A stretch of DNA of 64,000 nt from CAZVWJ01 sp964631325 (GTDB lineage: Bacteria; T1Sed10-126): contig CAZVWJ010000006.1 of assembly GCA_964631325.1 (NCBI GenBank), forward strand, positions 1-64,000. Direction: 5' to 3'. Below the pieces are notes generated by a model. It had not been told where the DNA came from. It searched no databases and saw nothing but the letters and a program-made list of their open reading frames with translations. Position numbers and translations under genes: made by a program. How positions within the stretch are numbered: the stretch's first letter is position 1; every line of letters starts with the position of its first letter. Shown one piece after another: positions 34,063 to 41,855 of the stretch.

Positions 34063-34389
34063 ATGCTTGAAAAAACGGTCCGTCTCAATCGATTGTTTGA
34101 TTTTTACGGGACACTTTTGACTGAACAGCAGGCTAAAATTTTAAAATTGTATTACCACCAGGATCTATCACTTTCAGAAATTGCTACCAGCGAAAATTGT
34201 TCTCGCCAGGCGGTTCACGATACTTTGAACCGGGCAGCCAGTAATCTTGAAAAATACGAACGGAAACTTGAATTTTTAAGTAAACGTGAGCAACAAAAAA
34301 AGAAATTAATTAAGCTTAAAAATCAATTGAAAGCCAATGAAACAGAAAACGCAAAAAAAACGCTCGCTGAAGTATTGCAATTATTTTAA
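34063..34389 (+). CDS. ylxM: YlxM-family helix-turn-helix protein (UPF0122)
   Basis: A 108-residue sigma-like HTH protein: MLEKTVRLNRLFDFYGTLLTEQQ start, then LKLYYHQDLSLSEIATSENCSRQAVHDTLNRA, and a Lys-rich coiled C-terminus. YlxM is encoded next to ffh in Bacillota and is thought to act with the signal recognition particle. The ATG at 34063 matches the conserved family start and follows AGGGTGA; a TTG at 34051 is possible but less likely. About 500 bp of repeat separates it from ffh, where the two are usually adjacent. Confidence 0.9.
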   Translation: MLEKTVRLNRLFDFYGTLLTEQQAKILKLYYHQDLSLSEIATSENCSRQAVHDTLNRAASNLEKYERKLEFLSKREQQKKKLIKLKNQLKANETENAKKTLAEVLQLF

Positions 34390-34440
34390 CATATTTTAAT
34401 GGATGGTCACTTTGCCGGAGTATATTAACTTTTGGTTTTG

Positions 34441-34645
34441 GTAATTACTCACCTATCCCCTCCCCCCAGCGGGCGGCTGGCTTGCCCGGCGCATGGACAG
34501 GGTCAGGGTGAGGGAGACATTCTAGCGTTTTCAATAAAATAGCTGAGTTAAAAGGTCTTTTCAAATCCTTTTTCACCCCATCTTAATAGCGTGTACGCGT
34601 CACAAGTCTTTCCCCATCAAAGGGGAAAGAGATTAGGTGAGTTAC
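34441..34645. repeat. MITE-like element with GTAATTACTCACC ends, copy 1
   Basis: GTAATTACTCACCTAT at the left and AGGTGAGTTAC at the right (an inverted copy with 3 bases missing) bracket a non-coding unit with C/G-rich hairpins. Related units with the same ends lie at 50477-50662 and 57832-57929. Confidence 0.6.
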
Positions 34646-34659
34646 AACTTTTGTTTGAA

Positions 34660-34847
34660 ATCTTGAATTCAACTATCAAATGCAACAACTTTCATTCCTC
34701 CCCCTTGTTGGGGGAGGTTAGGTGGGGGTGAACACTGTTCGTGTCATCGTTCCCCCTCCCCTTAGTCCCCTCCCACCAGGGGAGGGGAGATATAGTGGCA
34801 GTCGTTACTGTTTTATGTTGCACTTAGTTGTTTAATTCACCAATGAA
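34660..34847. repeat. 190-bp duplicated intergenic block, copy 2 (before ffh)
   Basis: Nearly identical to 28397-28592 upstream of cheR, including the CACTGTTCGTGTCATCG phrase and the C/G-rich hairpins. It ends 44 bp before the ffh start codon. Confidence 0.8.
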
Positions 34848-34891
34848 AAGAATCTAGCCGGAGTGGCTTAATATAAGCGGAGTTGGTAGTA

Positions 34892-36250
34892 ATGTTTGAT
34901 TCCCTGACTGAAAAATTAAACGAAACTTTTAAACAATTTAGAGGCCAGGGGAAGCTGTCCGCCGGGGAAGTTAAAGACGGCGTTAAGGAAATTCGGCGGA
35001 TCCTGCTGGCTGCTGACGTCCATTATTCAGTAGTAAAAAAGTTTATTAATTCTGTAGAAGAAAAAGCTGTTGGCGAGGAGGTCCTGGACAGCCTGACTCC
35101 CGGTGAACAGATTATCAGTATTGTTCGAGAAGAGTTAGAAGAGGTCCTCGGGTTGGAACGAGTGGAGCTTGATCTGGGCCAGGCTACTCCTACACCGATA
35201 ATGCTGGTTGGCCTCCAGGGGACTGGTAAAACTACAACCTGTGGTAAACTGGCGAAAATGTACTCCGAGCAGGGGAATTCCCCTCTGCTTTATTCAGCCG
35301 ACTATCGACGTCCGGCTGCCAGAGAGCAACTCCGTCAGGTTGCCGAGGAAAATGATCTGGAATTATTTCGTCATGAATTTGACGATCCCCGGGGGGACCT
35401 GGAAAATGTGCGGGATTATGCCCGTCAGAATGGGAAGAATCCCCTGATAATTGATACCGCCGGGCGGTTAAATATAGACGAACCTATGCTTGAAGAAATC
35501 CGGGATTATTCTCAGATTTTATCCGAGATGAAAGTTTTGCTTGTTATTGACGGGATGATGGGACAGGAAGCCTTAAACGTAGCGGATGATTTCGGAGAGT
35601 CAGTTGACCTTGACGGATTAATTTTGACTAAGATGGAGGGGGACGCTCGAGGCGGAGCAGCCATTAGTGCCAGAGAAGTAACCGGAGTCCCTATTTTATA
35701 TCTGGGGACGGGAGAAAAAATAGATGCTCTGGAACCATTCCATCCGGATCGGATGGCCTCACGAATTCTGGGGATGGGAGATGTGTTTTCTTTAATTGAG
35801 GAGGCTGAGGAAGCCGCTGCTGAAGAAGACCAGGAAGAGATGCAGAAGCGGTTTATGGAAGGTAAAATTACGATGGCTGATCTTGATAAACAGCTTGATC
35901 AGCTTAAAAATATGGGACCGCTGGAGGGGATTTTAGAAAAATTGCCCGGAGGTTTTCAACTTAAAGACCAGCTCCAACAAGGAGATTTTGAGCCGGAAGA
36001 TATTGATCGAATGCAAGCAATAATTCGGTCAATGACCCCCGAGGAAAAGAAAAAACCGGATATTATAGACGGCTCCCGCCGCCGGCGGATTGCTAATGGG
36101 AGCGGGACCTCACGGCAATTAGTCAATCAGCTTCTCCAGCAGTTTAAGATGATGAAAACCATGATGGATAAAATGCGGAACAACCAGGGAATGCTCCAAA
36201 ATATGGCTTCACAGATGGGGCTCGGAGGTGGAATGGGCGGACTGCCTTGA
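34892..36250 (+). CDS. ffh: Signal recognition particle GTPase Ffh
   Basis: A 452-residue Ffh that targets nascent membrane proteins together with SRP RNA. The N-domain (about 1-85) is followed by the G-domain: G1 GLQGTGKTT (about 105-113), DTAGR, TKMEGDARGGA. The RPAA motif is preceded by SADYRR, where most Ffh have a Thr or similar at that position. The Met-rich M-domain (about 295-452) contains the SRP-RNA-binding GSRRRRIANGSG motif and a Met/Gly tail. The start is ATG at 34892 with GGAG 9 nt upstream; a TTG at 34883 is less likely. Confidence 0.97.
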   Translation: MFDSLTEKLNETFKQFRGQGKLSAGEVKDGVKEIRRILLAADVHYSVVKKFINSVEEKAVGEEVLDSLTPGEQIISIVREELEEVLGLERVELDLGQATPTPIMLVGLQGTGKTTTCGKLAKMYSEQGNSPLLYSADYRRPAAREQLRQVAEENDLELFRHEFDDPRGDLENVRDYARQNGKNPLIIDTAGRLNIDEPMLEEIRDYSQILSEMKVLLVIDGMMGQEALNVADDFGESVDLDGLILTKMEGDARGGAAISAREVTGVPILYLGTGEKIDALEPFHPDRMASRILGMGDVFSLIEEAEEAAAEEDQEEMQKRFMEGKITMADLDKQLDQLKNMGPLEGILEKLPGGFQLKDQLQQGDFEPEDIDRMQAIIRSMTPEEKKKPDIIDGSRRRRIANGSGTSRQLVNQLLQQFKMMKTMMDKMRNNQGMLQNMASQMGLGGGMGGLP

Positions 36251-36363
36251 AGCGGAGGATAGTGATTGAGTGATGCGGCAAGTTCATAGCCCCTAACCAA
36301 ATAAAGCGAAAATAACACAGAGACGGAGAGAAATATGAATTAATTAATTCAGGAGTGATTTTG

Positions 36364-36618
36364 ATGTCAGTAAGGTTAAGATTACAGAGAAAAGGAAAGA
36401 AAAAAGCCCCTTATTACCGGCTGGTAGCAACTAATAGGTCCGCTGCCCCCCAGTCTGATTACATAGAGTCGCTTGGCTTTTATCGTCCGGTTGCTTCCGG
36501 GGAAGAGCAGGAGGTTGAATTGAAGGACGAGCGAATTGACTACTGGTTGGAAAACGGTGCTCAGCCTTCAAGTTCTGTCAAAGACTTACTGCGAAAAGCG
36601 GGAATCACAGAAGAATAA
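36364..36618 (+). CDS. rpsP: 30S ribosomal protein S16
   Basis: An 84-residue S16 of standard length with the typical start SVRLRLQRKGKKKAPYYRLV and the LGFYRPV segment. The start is ATG at 36364, 8 nt after AGGAG; an upstream ATT/TTG frame extension is not needed. It follows ffh. The RNA-binding KhpA (YlqC) gene that commonly lies between rpsP and rimM in Bacillota is absent here. Confidence 0.97.
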   Translation: MSVRLRLQRKGKKKAPYYRLVATNRSAAPQSDYIESLGFYRPVASGEEQEVELKDERIDYWLENGAQPSSSVKDLLRKAGITEE

Positions 36619-36644
36619 GATCTCAACCGGGGAGTTGGTTTGGC

Positions 36645-37193
36645 ATGAGTGAGCCTTCCGCAGCGCAGGAACCGGATGAGATTATGGTGGGAAAAATTAT
36701 TAAGACCCACGGAATTGATGGAGCTGTGATAGTGGCGCCGGAAACTGATTTTGTTGAAGAAAGATTCTCCGAGGGAAGTCAGTTGTATATCCGTGATCAG
36801 GGCGACAAACAGAAAGTAACGGTGGTTAGTGCCCGGGAACACCAGGGGAATTTTATTGTTGAATTTAAAACTATACAGGGATGTGATGAAGCAGAAAAAT
36901 TGCGCGGGGCTGACCTGGTGGTTCCCCGGGAAGCGGCAATTGAACTGCCTGCGGGAGATTATTATGGTTTCGAGTTACTTGATGTGTCGGTTTACAGTCA
37001 GGCCGGGGAACTACTGGGAACTGTAAATGATTTCTGGCAGTCGGGGGGACAGAGGGGAATGGAAATCAAGAGTAATAAATACGGTAAAATTGATTTACCA
37101 TTACATATTGAGTTGGTTGAAAAGATAGATCGTGAGACGAAAAAAATTGTGATTAATTTACCTCGCGGCTGGAAAAGTTTAATCCGTGACTGA
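36645..37193 (+). CDS. rimM: Ribosome maturation factor RimM
   Basis: A 182-residue RimM needed for 30S head maturation. The N-terminal beta domain (VGKIIKTHGIDGAVIV, about 12-95) is followed by a PRC-barrel C-terminal domain (YYGFELLDVSV..GELLGTV, about 105-180). The start is ATG at 36645 after GGGAG. trmD begins 6 bp downstream, so the two are coupled, as usual. Confidence 0.95.
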   Translation: MSEPSAAQEPDEIMVGKIIKTHGIDGAVIVAPETDFVEERFSEGSQLYIRDQGDKQKVTVVSAREHQGNFIVEFKTIQGCDEAEKLRGADLVVPREAAIELPAGDYYGFELLDVSVYSQAGELLGTVNDFWQSGGQRGMEIKSNKYGKIDLPLHIELVEKIDRETKKIVINLPRGWKSLIRD

Positions 37194-37199
37194 TTTCTG

Positions 37200-37877
37200 A
37201 TGAAGTTTCATTTATTAACCGTTTTTCCGGCTCTGTACCGGCCATTTTTACAATATGGGATGCTAGCCCGGGCAAGGAAAAAGGATTTGGTGGATGTTTA
37301 TCCCTGGAGTTTACGACGATTTACCGGTGACCAATCCGGAGAAATTGATGATCGCGCTTATGGCGGCCAGGCCGGAATGGTGATGAAACCGGAGCCCTAT
37401 TTTCGTGGGGTTGAACACTTAAAGCAATACGTTTCTGCTGACACGCCGGTTCTTTTTACCGGTGCAGCGGGAAAGGAGTTTGATCAACAGGCGGCAAAAG
37501 ACTTGTCGGCTCGCGAAGAGCTAATTATTCTTACGGGGCGTTATGAGGGTGTTGACCAGCGGGTAAAAGCGGAAGTAGTGGATGAAACCTGGTCAATCGG
37601 CTCTTACATTACCCCGGGCGGCGATTTACCCGCTCTGGTTTTAATGTCGGCAATAATTCGGCAAATTCCGGGTGTTGTAGGGAATGAACGGTCGGTTGCT
37701 ACAGATAGTTACCAGCAAGAACAATTGGCTGCACCTGTTTACACTCGGCCGGCTGAATTTCGCGGTTTTGAAGTCCCTGAAGTTTTGCTTTCGGGGAACC
37801 ATAAAAAAATAGCTCAATGGAACAAAAAACAGGCTTTGAAACGGACCCGGGAACAAAAACCAGAATTACTGGAATAA
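37200..37877 (+). CDS. trmD: tRNA (guanine-N1)-methyltransferase TrmD
   Basis: A 225-residue TrmD that methylates G37 of tRNAs. The deep-knot SAM site is visible in ILTGRYEGVDQRV (about 110) and SIGSYITPGGDLPALVL (about 128-144), and the start has GMLARARKKDLVDV. GNHKKIAQWNKKQAL is the family's C-terminal signature. No separate ribosome site is present; translation is probably coupled to rimM. Confidence 0.97.
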   Translation: MKFHLLTVFPALYRPFLQYGMLARARKKDLVDVYPWSLRRFTGDQSGEIDDRAYGGQAGMVMKPEPYFRGVEHLKQYVSADTPVLFTGAAGKEFDQQAAKDLSAREELIILTGRYEGVDQRVKAEVVDETWSIGSYITPGGDLPALVLMSAIIRQIPGVVGNERSVATDSYQQEQLAAPVYTRPAEFRGFEVPEVLLSGNHKKIAQWNKKQALKRTREQKPELLE

Positions 37878-37928
37878 GAATTTATTTTAAGAAACTTACT
37901 TTAGAATTTTTATTAGGAGGCGTAAACT

Positions 37929-38435
37929 ATGAAACAATCAACCCAGGAAGTAATCAAGGATGAATTACCCGAGGCCAATTACCCGGATTTTAGTCCCGGG
38001 GATAAAATCCGAGTAGAAACTGAAGAAGAAATTGGTGGCCAGTTGCGGAAACGTTTTTTTGAAGGAATATGTATTGGCCGCAAGGGGGAAGGAATAGACC
38101 AAACTTTTAAGGTTCGCAAGGAGAGTTTTGGGGTAGGAATTGAACGTATATTTCCTCTTTACTCACCAATCATTGAGACTATTAAAGTCATCAGAAAAGG
38201 TGTAGTAAACCAGGCAAAGTTAAATTATCTTTCCGAGAAGTCTTCCAAGGAAGCAAGGATCGATGAAAAACGAGTGGATCTCGATGAAATTAACGCTCCC
38301 GCTTCAAAATCAGGGAAATCAGCTCCTGAGGAAGTGGATGAATCATTCGAAGAAGCGGAAGAACCGTTGGAAAAAACCGGGGAGTCCGAACAAGAGGAAC
38401 AGGAAGAAGCGGAGGAAGAGGACGAGGAGGAATAG
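37929..38435 (+). CDS. rplS: 50S ribosomal protein L19 with an acidic C-terminal extension
   Basis: Residues 1-115 form a normal L19 (PDFSPGDKIRVETEEE.., RKRFFEGICIGRKGEG, FPLYSPIIETIKVIRKGVVNQAKLNYL). They are followed by about 50 extra residues that become almost pure Glu/Asp (the last 20 contain 15 acidic residues). L19 is normally about 115-120 residues, so the tail is unusual. It fits the acidic bias of the window and may shield the protein or be a halophile feature. The start is ATG at 37929 after AGGAGG. The FliK-like gene begins 3 bp after its stop. Confidence 0.95.
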   Translation: MKQSTQEVIKDELPEANYPDFSPGDKIRVETEEEIGGQLRKRFFEGICIGRKGEGIDQTFKVRKESFGVGIERIFPLYSPIIETIKVIRKGVVNQAKLNYLSEKSSKEARIDEKRVDLDEINAPASKSGKSAPEEVDESFEEAEEPLEKTGESEQEEQEEAEEEDEEE

Positions 38436-38438
38436 TTT

Positions 38439-39650
38439 TTGTCAGGTGGCTCAACAGGTTCCGACAGCGGTTCTTTTCATACTCCTCTCTATTACCATGA
38501 AACTGAAGATTTAGCCGCAGCGCTGAATTTGAAGAGTGGTGAATTGGTTCACGCTTATGTAGAATCAGTGCTTCCCGGGGAAGAATCGAAGCTATTGTTG
38601 AACCTTAAAGGACGCCAGGTAGTTGCTCAGAGTAAGCCCCGGGTTGAGGCGGGTGACTCTCTGGTGGTAAAAGTGGTGTCCCTTGCTCATCCGATTGAAT
38701 TAAAAATTTTCACCCCCGAAGAGGCAGAATCTGAATTAAACGAAAAGGAACTGGCTGACATAGTTAAGTCGATGGGTTTGAACCCCACGGAAAAGATAAA
38801 TAAATTAGCCCGGGAATTTTTAAAAAAGGATATTCACCTGGACGCGGGCTTGCTGGAAAAGGCCGGAAATCACTGGCCTAATTTAACCGGTCCGGACGGT
38901 CAATTGCATAGTGGTCGCCTGGACGCGCTCTCTTTTCTTTACAGTCGAAAACTTCCGGCAAAAGAAGTTCTGCTTAAGTCACTGGGAAATATGCCAAATT
39001 CTGCTGGTGCGGCGGCCTGGCAACCGCTAGCTGATAATGCTTCGTTCTCACCTGTTTCAGGTGAATTCGATCTTCGAAAACAGTTGCTGAGCTTGGGGAT
39101 AGACCTGGTTCGCCAGTTAACCCGTTATCCCCATAGCGCCGCTTCAACTCTGCATGCCCGTTTATTGAAGAAAAACCAAGATAAATCAGAGGGGAGTGGT
39201 GGGGCCAAGCAATTGCTCGCTCTCCTTCTGGCGCTTGGACTGGCTAACAGTCAGCCGCAAGAAGAATTTAATTTGTTGCTTCCCTTTGTCGACTCCGGAC
39301 AACTTCGCCAGCTTCAGCTACTGGTAAGACCGGGAGAAATTCCATCTGGCTGGAGCGAACCAAACTGGAAGAGCCGTTTATTTGTGTCTCTATCCAAGTT
39401 TGGGAAACTGGAGGTAAAAGTCAGAAAAACTAAAAACAAAGTGGGCGTACTTTTTATCAATTCAGATCCGGGAGTGTTATCTGATCTTCGGGCAAGAGCG
39501 GACCGCCTTGCTGAAATTTTTGAGACTGCCGGTTACCGGATAGAAGTTTCCTTTGGACAAGGGGAGCCGAGCACGCCTCCGGATCCACTGGCAAACACAA
39601 AAACGGCTAGTACCGGGTTAAAATTTGAGGGAATGGATTTTATAGCATGA
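38439..39650 (+). CDS. FliK-like (YlqG-type) protein
   Basis: A 403-residue protein. The N-terminal part has an OB-like region (about 45-100; SGELVHAYVESVLPGEESKLLLNLKGRQVVA). A Leu-rich helical middle follows. The C-terminal domain (about 325-385; GKLEVKVRKTKNKVGVLFINSDPGVLSDLRARADRLAEIF) resembles the hook-length-control C-terminal domain of FliK. In B. subtilis a comparable gene (ylqG) lies downstream of rplS next to an FlhB-like gene, as here. The start is TTG at 38439 after AGGAGGAA within the rplS end. Its role is unclear, since no other flagellar gene is in the window. Confidence 0.72.
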   Translation: MSGGSTGSDSGSFHTPLYYHETEDLAAALNLKSGELVHAYVESVLPGEESKLLLNLKGRQVVAQSKPRVEAGDSLVVKVVSLAHPIELKIFTPEEAESELNEKELADIVKSMGLNPTEKINKLAREFLKKDIHLDAGLLEKAGNHWPNLTGPDGQLHSGRLDALSFLYSRKLPAKEVLLKSLGNMPNSAGAAAWQPLADNASFSPVSGEFDLRKQLLSLGIDLVRQLTRYPHSAASTLHARLLKKNQDKSEGSGGAKQLLALLLALGLANSQPQEEFNLLLPFVDSGQLRQLQLLVRPGEIPSGWSEPNWKSRLFVSLSKFGKLEVKVRKTKNKVGVLFINSDPGVLSDLRARADRLAEIFETAGYRIEVSFGQGEPSTPPDPLANTKTASTGLKFEGMDFIA

Positions 39651-39892
39651 GCAAAATAAATTATCTAAATGATAGTGATAATGATTCAGCGGCTGAAACT
39701 GAAGAAGAGGAATGTCCCCCTGAGGTTGCTCGCAAAATTAAAATCCTTGCTGACCGCGAAGAAGTTCCTCTCTACCAGGACGAGGAGTTGATTAAATTGC
39801 TTTATTCAGTTGATTTAGAGTCTGATTTACCCCCCTCGTTTTTTGAAATAGTGAATGAAATTTTTATATTTTTGATAGACAATGAAGTTTGA
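39647..39892 (+). CDS. FlhB-like cytoplasmic-domain protein (FhlB/YlqH type)
   Basis: An 81-residue protein equivalent to the C-terminal cytoplasmic part of FlhB. It contains ARKIKILADREEVPLYQDEELIKLL and the closing helix LPPSFFEIVNEIFIFLID, matching the pattern xKI..IA...IPIY.D..L...L of FlhB. The NPTH autocleavage site and all membrane segments are absent, as in stand-alone FhlB proteins. An acidic leader of about 25 residues precedes it. It overlaps the FliK-like gene by 4 bp and the HD-GYP gene by 11 bp, so all three are cotranslated. Confidence 0.8.
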   Translation: MSKINYLNDSDNDSAAETEEEECPPEVARKIKILADREEVPLYQDEELIKLLYSVDLESDLPPSFFEIVNEIFIFLIDNEV

Positions 39893-41309
39893 GGTTGATG
39901 AACTGGAAAGCGAAGCCTGCTTTCCGTGCCCGGTTTACTCTGAAAATGGAGAAAAAATAGCTGCCCCCGGCATTAAATTTACTGAATCAGTCCACAAACA
40001 ATTAGCTGACTGGGGAATTGATGTGATCAGGGCGGAGCAACCGCCTCTGCCTGAACCGTTGAAAGGAAGCCAAAGTGGGGCCCGCCGGCGCTTCCGGGTG
40101 GATCAATTATCTTCCGGGGTGGTATTTGACTGCCCTATTTACACTCCTAATGGTCAGAAACTCGCTGATTCATTTGCCCGTCTGAACCAAAAACAGTTGA
40201 AAAAATTGAATAATTGGGATATCCGGATAATCTATGCTAAAAATAGTCCGCTTTCACGGGAAGAAAAGGATAAATATCGTCAGCAGGCTGCTAAAACTTC
40301 AATTGAGGATTCTTTTACTGAGATAGAAGCAGAGGCTCTAAAGGATATTGAAAACCAGTCTGCAGTTCGTTCCTGTGAGAGATTTCACAATCGGGATAAA
40401 AAATACGTAAGGGCTGTTTACCAGAAATCTCTGGATTTAACCGAGGATTTAATTGAAAAATTAAGCCGGAATCTGGTGAATAAATTAAGTCGGATTTATG
40501 AGACCCTGAAACCGATTAACCCTTGCATCTGGCAGAAGCAACAGCTTCTTTTATTTTTAATTGCTGACGAAAAGATCGCCGGAGATGAATATATCTATAA
40601 ATATAGCTTGCACACGGCAATTATTTCAATGCTGCTTGGCCAAAAAATGGGATTTCCCCGGGGCGAAATCAGGCGGCTTGGAGCCGGAGCTCTTGTTCAT
40701 GATGTGGGGATGCTAAAAATCCCCCGGATAATTAGGAAAAAAGAAGGAAAATTAACTTATGAACAGCGCGAGAAGATGAAAAAACACCTTCCCAGAGGGG
40801 AAGATATGTTGAGTGAACTGGATTCTTACCACAGTTCAATTCAGCACGTCTTAGAACAGCATCACGAGCAATATGACGGGTCCGGTTACCCTAACCATTT
40901 AACCGGGGACGAAATTCATCCGCACGCCCGCATCGTCAATTTAGCCATGACCTACGTGGCTTTAACACAACCACGTTACCATCGCCGTGAATACGGAGTT
41001 ACACGTAGTGTGCGAGAAGTAATTTATGAACAGCGCAGTAGATACGACCCGGGGGTCTTAAAAGCTTTTCTCAAATTAATGGGAATTTATCCTCCCGGCA
41101 GTTTTGTTCGGTTGAGCGGGGGGCAGGAAGCTATGGTGATAGAAACCGTGGAATCCAAGCCCCTGGACCCGGTAGTCAGGGTCGTTGCTGACGATGAAGG
41201 AAATAGATTACAAAAACCTTACCGCTTACTTCTGGAAAAATCGGAGCTCTCAATTGAGGGGATTTTAGATTCTGATAAACGGGGCTATAAAGCTTTTGAG
41301 ATTGCCTGA
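39882..41309 (+). CDS. HD-GYP domain protein (probable cyclic-di-GMP phosphodiesterase)
   Basis: A 475-residue protein. The first 130 residues contain two copies of a small module (EVDELESEACFPCPVYSENGEKIA and RVDQLSSGVVFDCPIYTPNGQKLA). The HD-GYP domain (about 235-420) has His273-Asp274 in VHDVGMLKIP, paired His327-His328 in EQHHEQYDGSGYP and the trailing TGDEIHPHARIV segment. The GYP residues are intact, so c-di-GMP hydrolysis is likely. A C-terminal beta domain (about 415-470; GSFVRLSGGQEAMVIE) closes the protein. It overlaps the FlhB-like gene, a hint at linked surface or motility control. Confidence 0.9.
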   Translation: MKFEVDELESEACFPCPVYSENGEKIAAPGIKFTESVHKQLADWGIDVIRAEQPPLPEPLKGSQSGARRRFRVDQLSSGVVFDCPIYTPNGQKLADSFARLNQKQLKKLNNWDIRIIYAKNSPLSREEKDKYRQQAAKTSIEDSFTEIEAEALKDIENQSAVRSCERFHNRDKKYVRAVYQKSLDLTEDLIEKLSRNLVNKLSRIYETLKPINPCIWQKQQLLLFLIADEKIAGDEYIYKYSLHTAIISMLLGQKMGFPRGEIRRLGAGALVHDVGMLKIPRIIRKKEGKLTYEQREKMKKHLPRGEDMLSELDSYHSSIQHVLEQHHEQYDGSGYPNHLTGDEIHPHARIVNLAMTYVALTQPRYHRREYGVTRSVREVIYEQRSRYDPGVLKAFLKLMGIYPPGSFVRLSGGQEAMVIETVESKPLDPVVRVVADDEGNRLQKPYRLLLEKSELSIEGILDSDKRGYKAFEIA

Positions 41310-41853
41310 TTCAGGTCAGCGGCCTCCGTTTTTAGTGCTAATTGATTTGCAAAAAGATTTTTATCATTCTTCCGGTGCTTATGGTCAAGCTGGCCGACCG
41401 CTTCAGCCCCTTCAGGAAACCGTGGGCTACTGGAAAAAAAGATTCCGTGAGTATCCCTATGTGCTTCGGATAAGAAGCCATTACAAACCGCTTCAGTGGC
41501 CGGATATGCCCGGGCTCTGTGCCAATCCCCTGGGGGGTGGACGGTGGCAGCCGGAAATTAACCGCGGTCTCCTGTTAACTAAGAATCAGCAGAGTGGATT
41601 TTCAATTCTTGAGCGGGTTTTACCTGCTCGGTATCCGGTTTTACTCGGGGGAGTCTGTACACACCGCTGTATTAAATCTACGGTAGAAGACCTTGAGGGG
41701 GCCAACTGGCCCTTTAAAGTGGTTAAAAAGGGGGTTGGTTCCTGTGGTAGGCGTCAGGCCGAACATAAAAAATGTTTGCGGGACTGGCGGAAAAAAGGTT
41801 TACTTGTGCAATCGTTCCCGAGAACTGGCGGAAAACTCAGGCGAGGTGGTTAA
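41296..41853 (+). CDS. Isochorismatase-like cysteine hydrolase
   Basis: A 185-residue protein of the isochorismatase-like superfamily: the nucleophile-supporting Asp in LVLIDLQKDFY and the catalytic Cys in LLGGVCTHRCIKSTV. The central Lys is not certain. The C-terminus is Arg/Lys/Gly-rich. TTG at 41296 lies inside the end of the HD-GYP gene; the true start may be slightly different. It ends 2 bp before thiC, which suggests a link with cofactor metabolism. The substrate is unknown. Confidence 0.72.
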   Translation: MRLPDSGQRPPFLVLIDLQKDFYHSSGAYGQAGRPLQPLQETVGYWKKRFREYPYVLRIRSHYKPLQWPDMPGLCANPLGGGRWQPEINRGLLLTKNQQSGFSILERVLPARYPVLLGGVCTHRCIKSTVEDLEGANWPFKVVKKGVGSCGRRQAEHKKCLRDWRKKGLLVQSFPRTGGKLRRGG

Positions 41854-41855
41854 AT

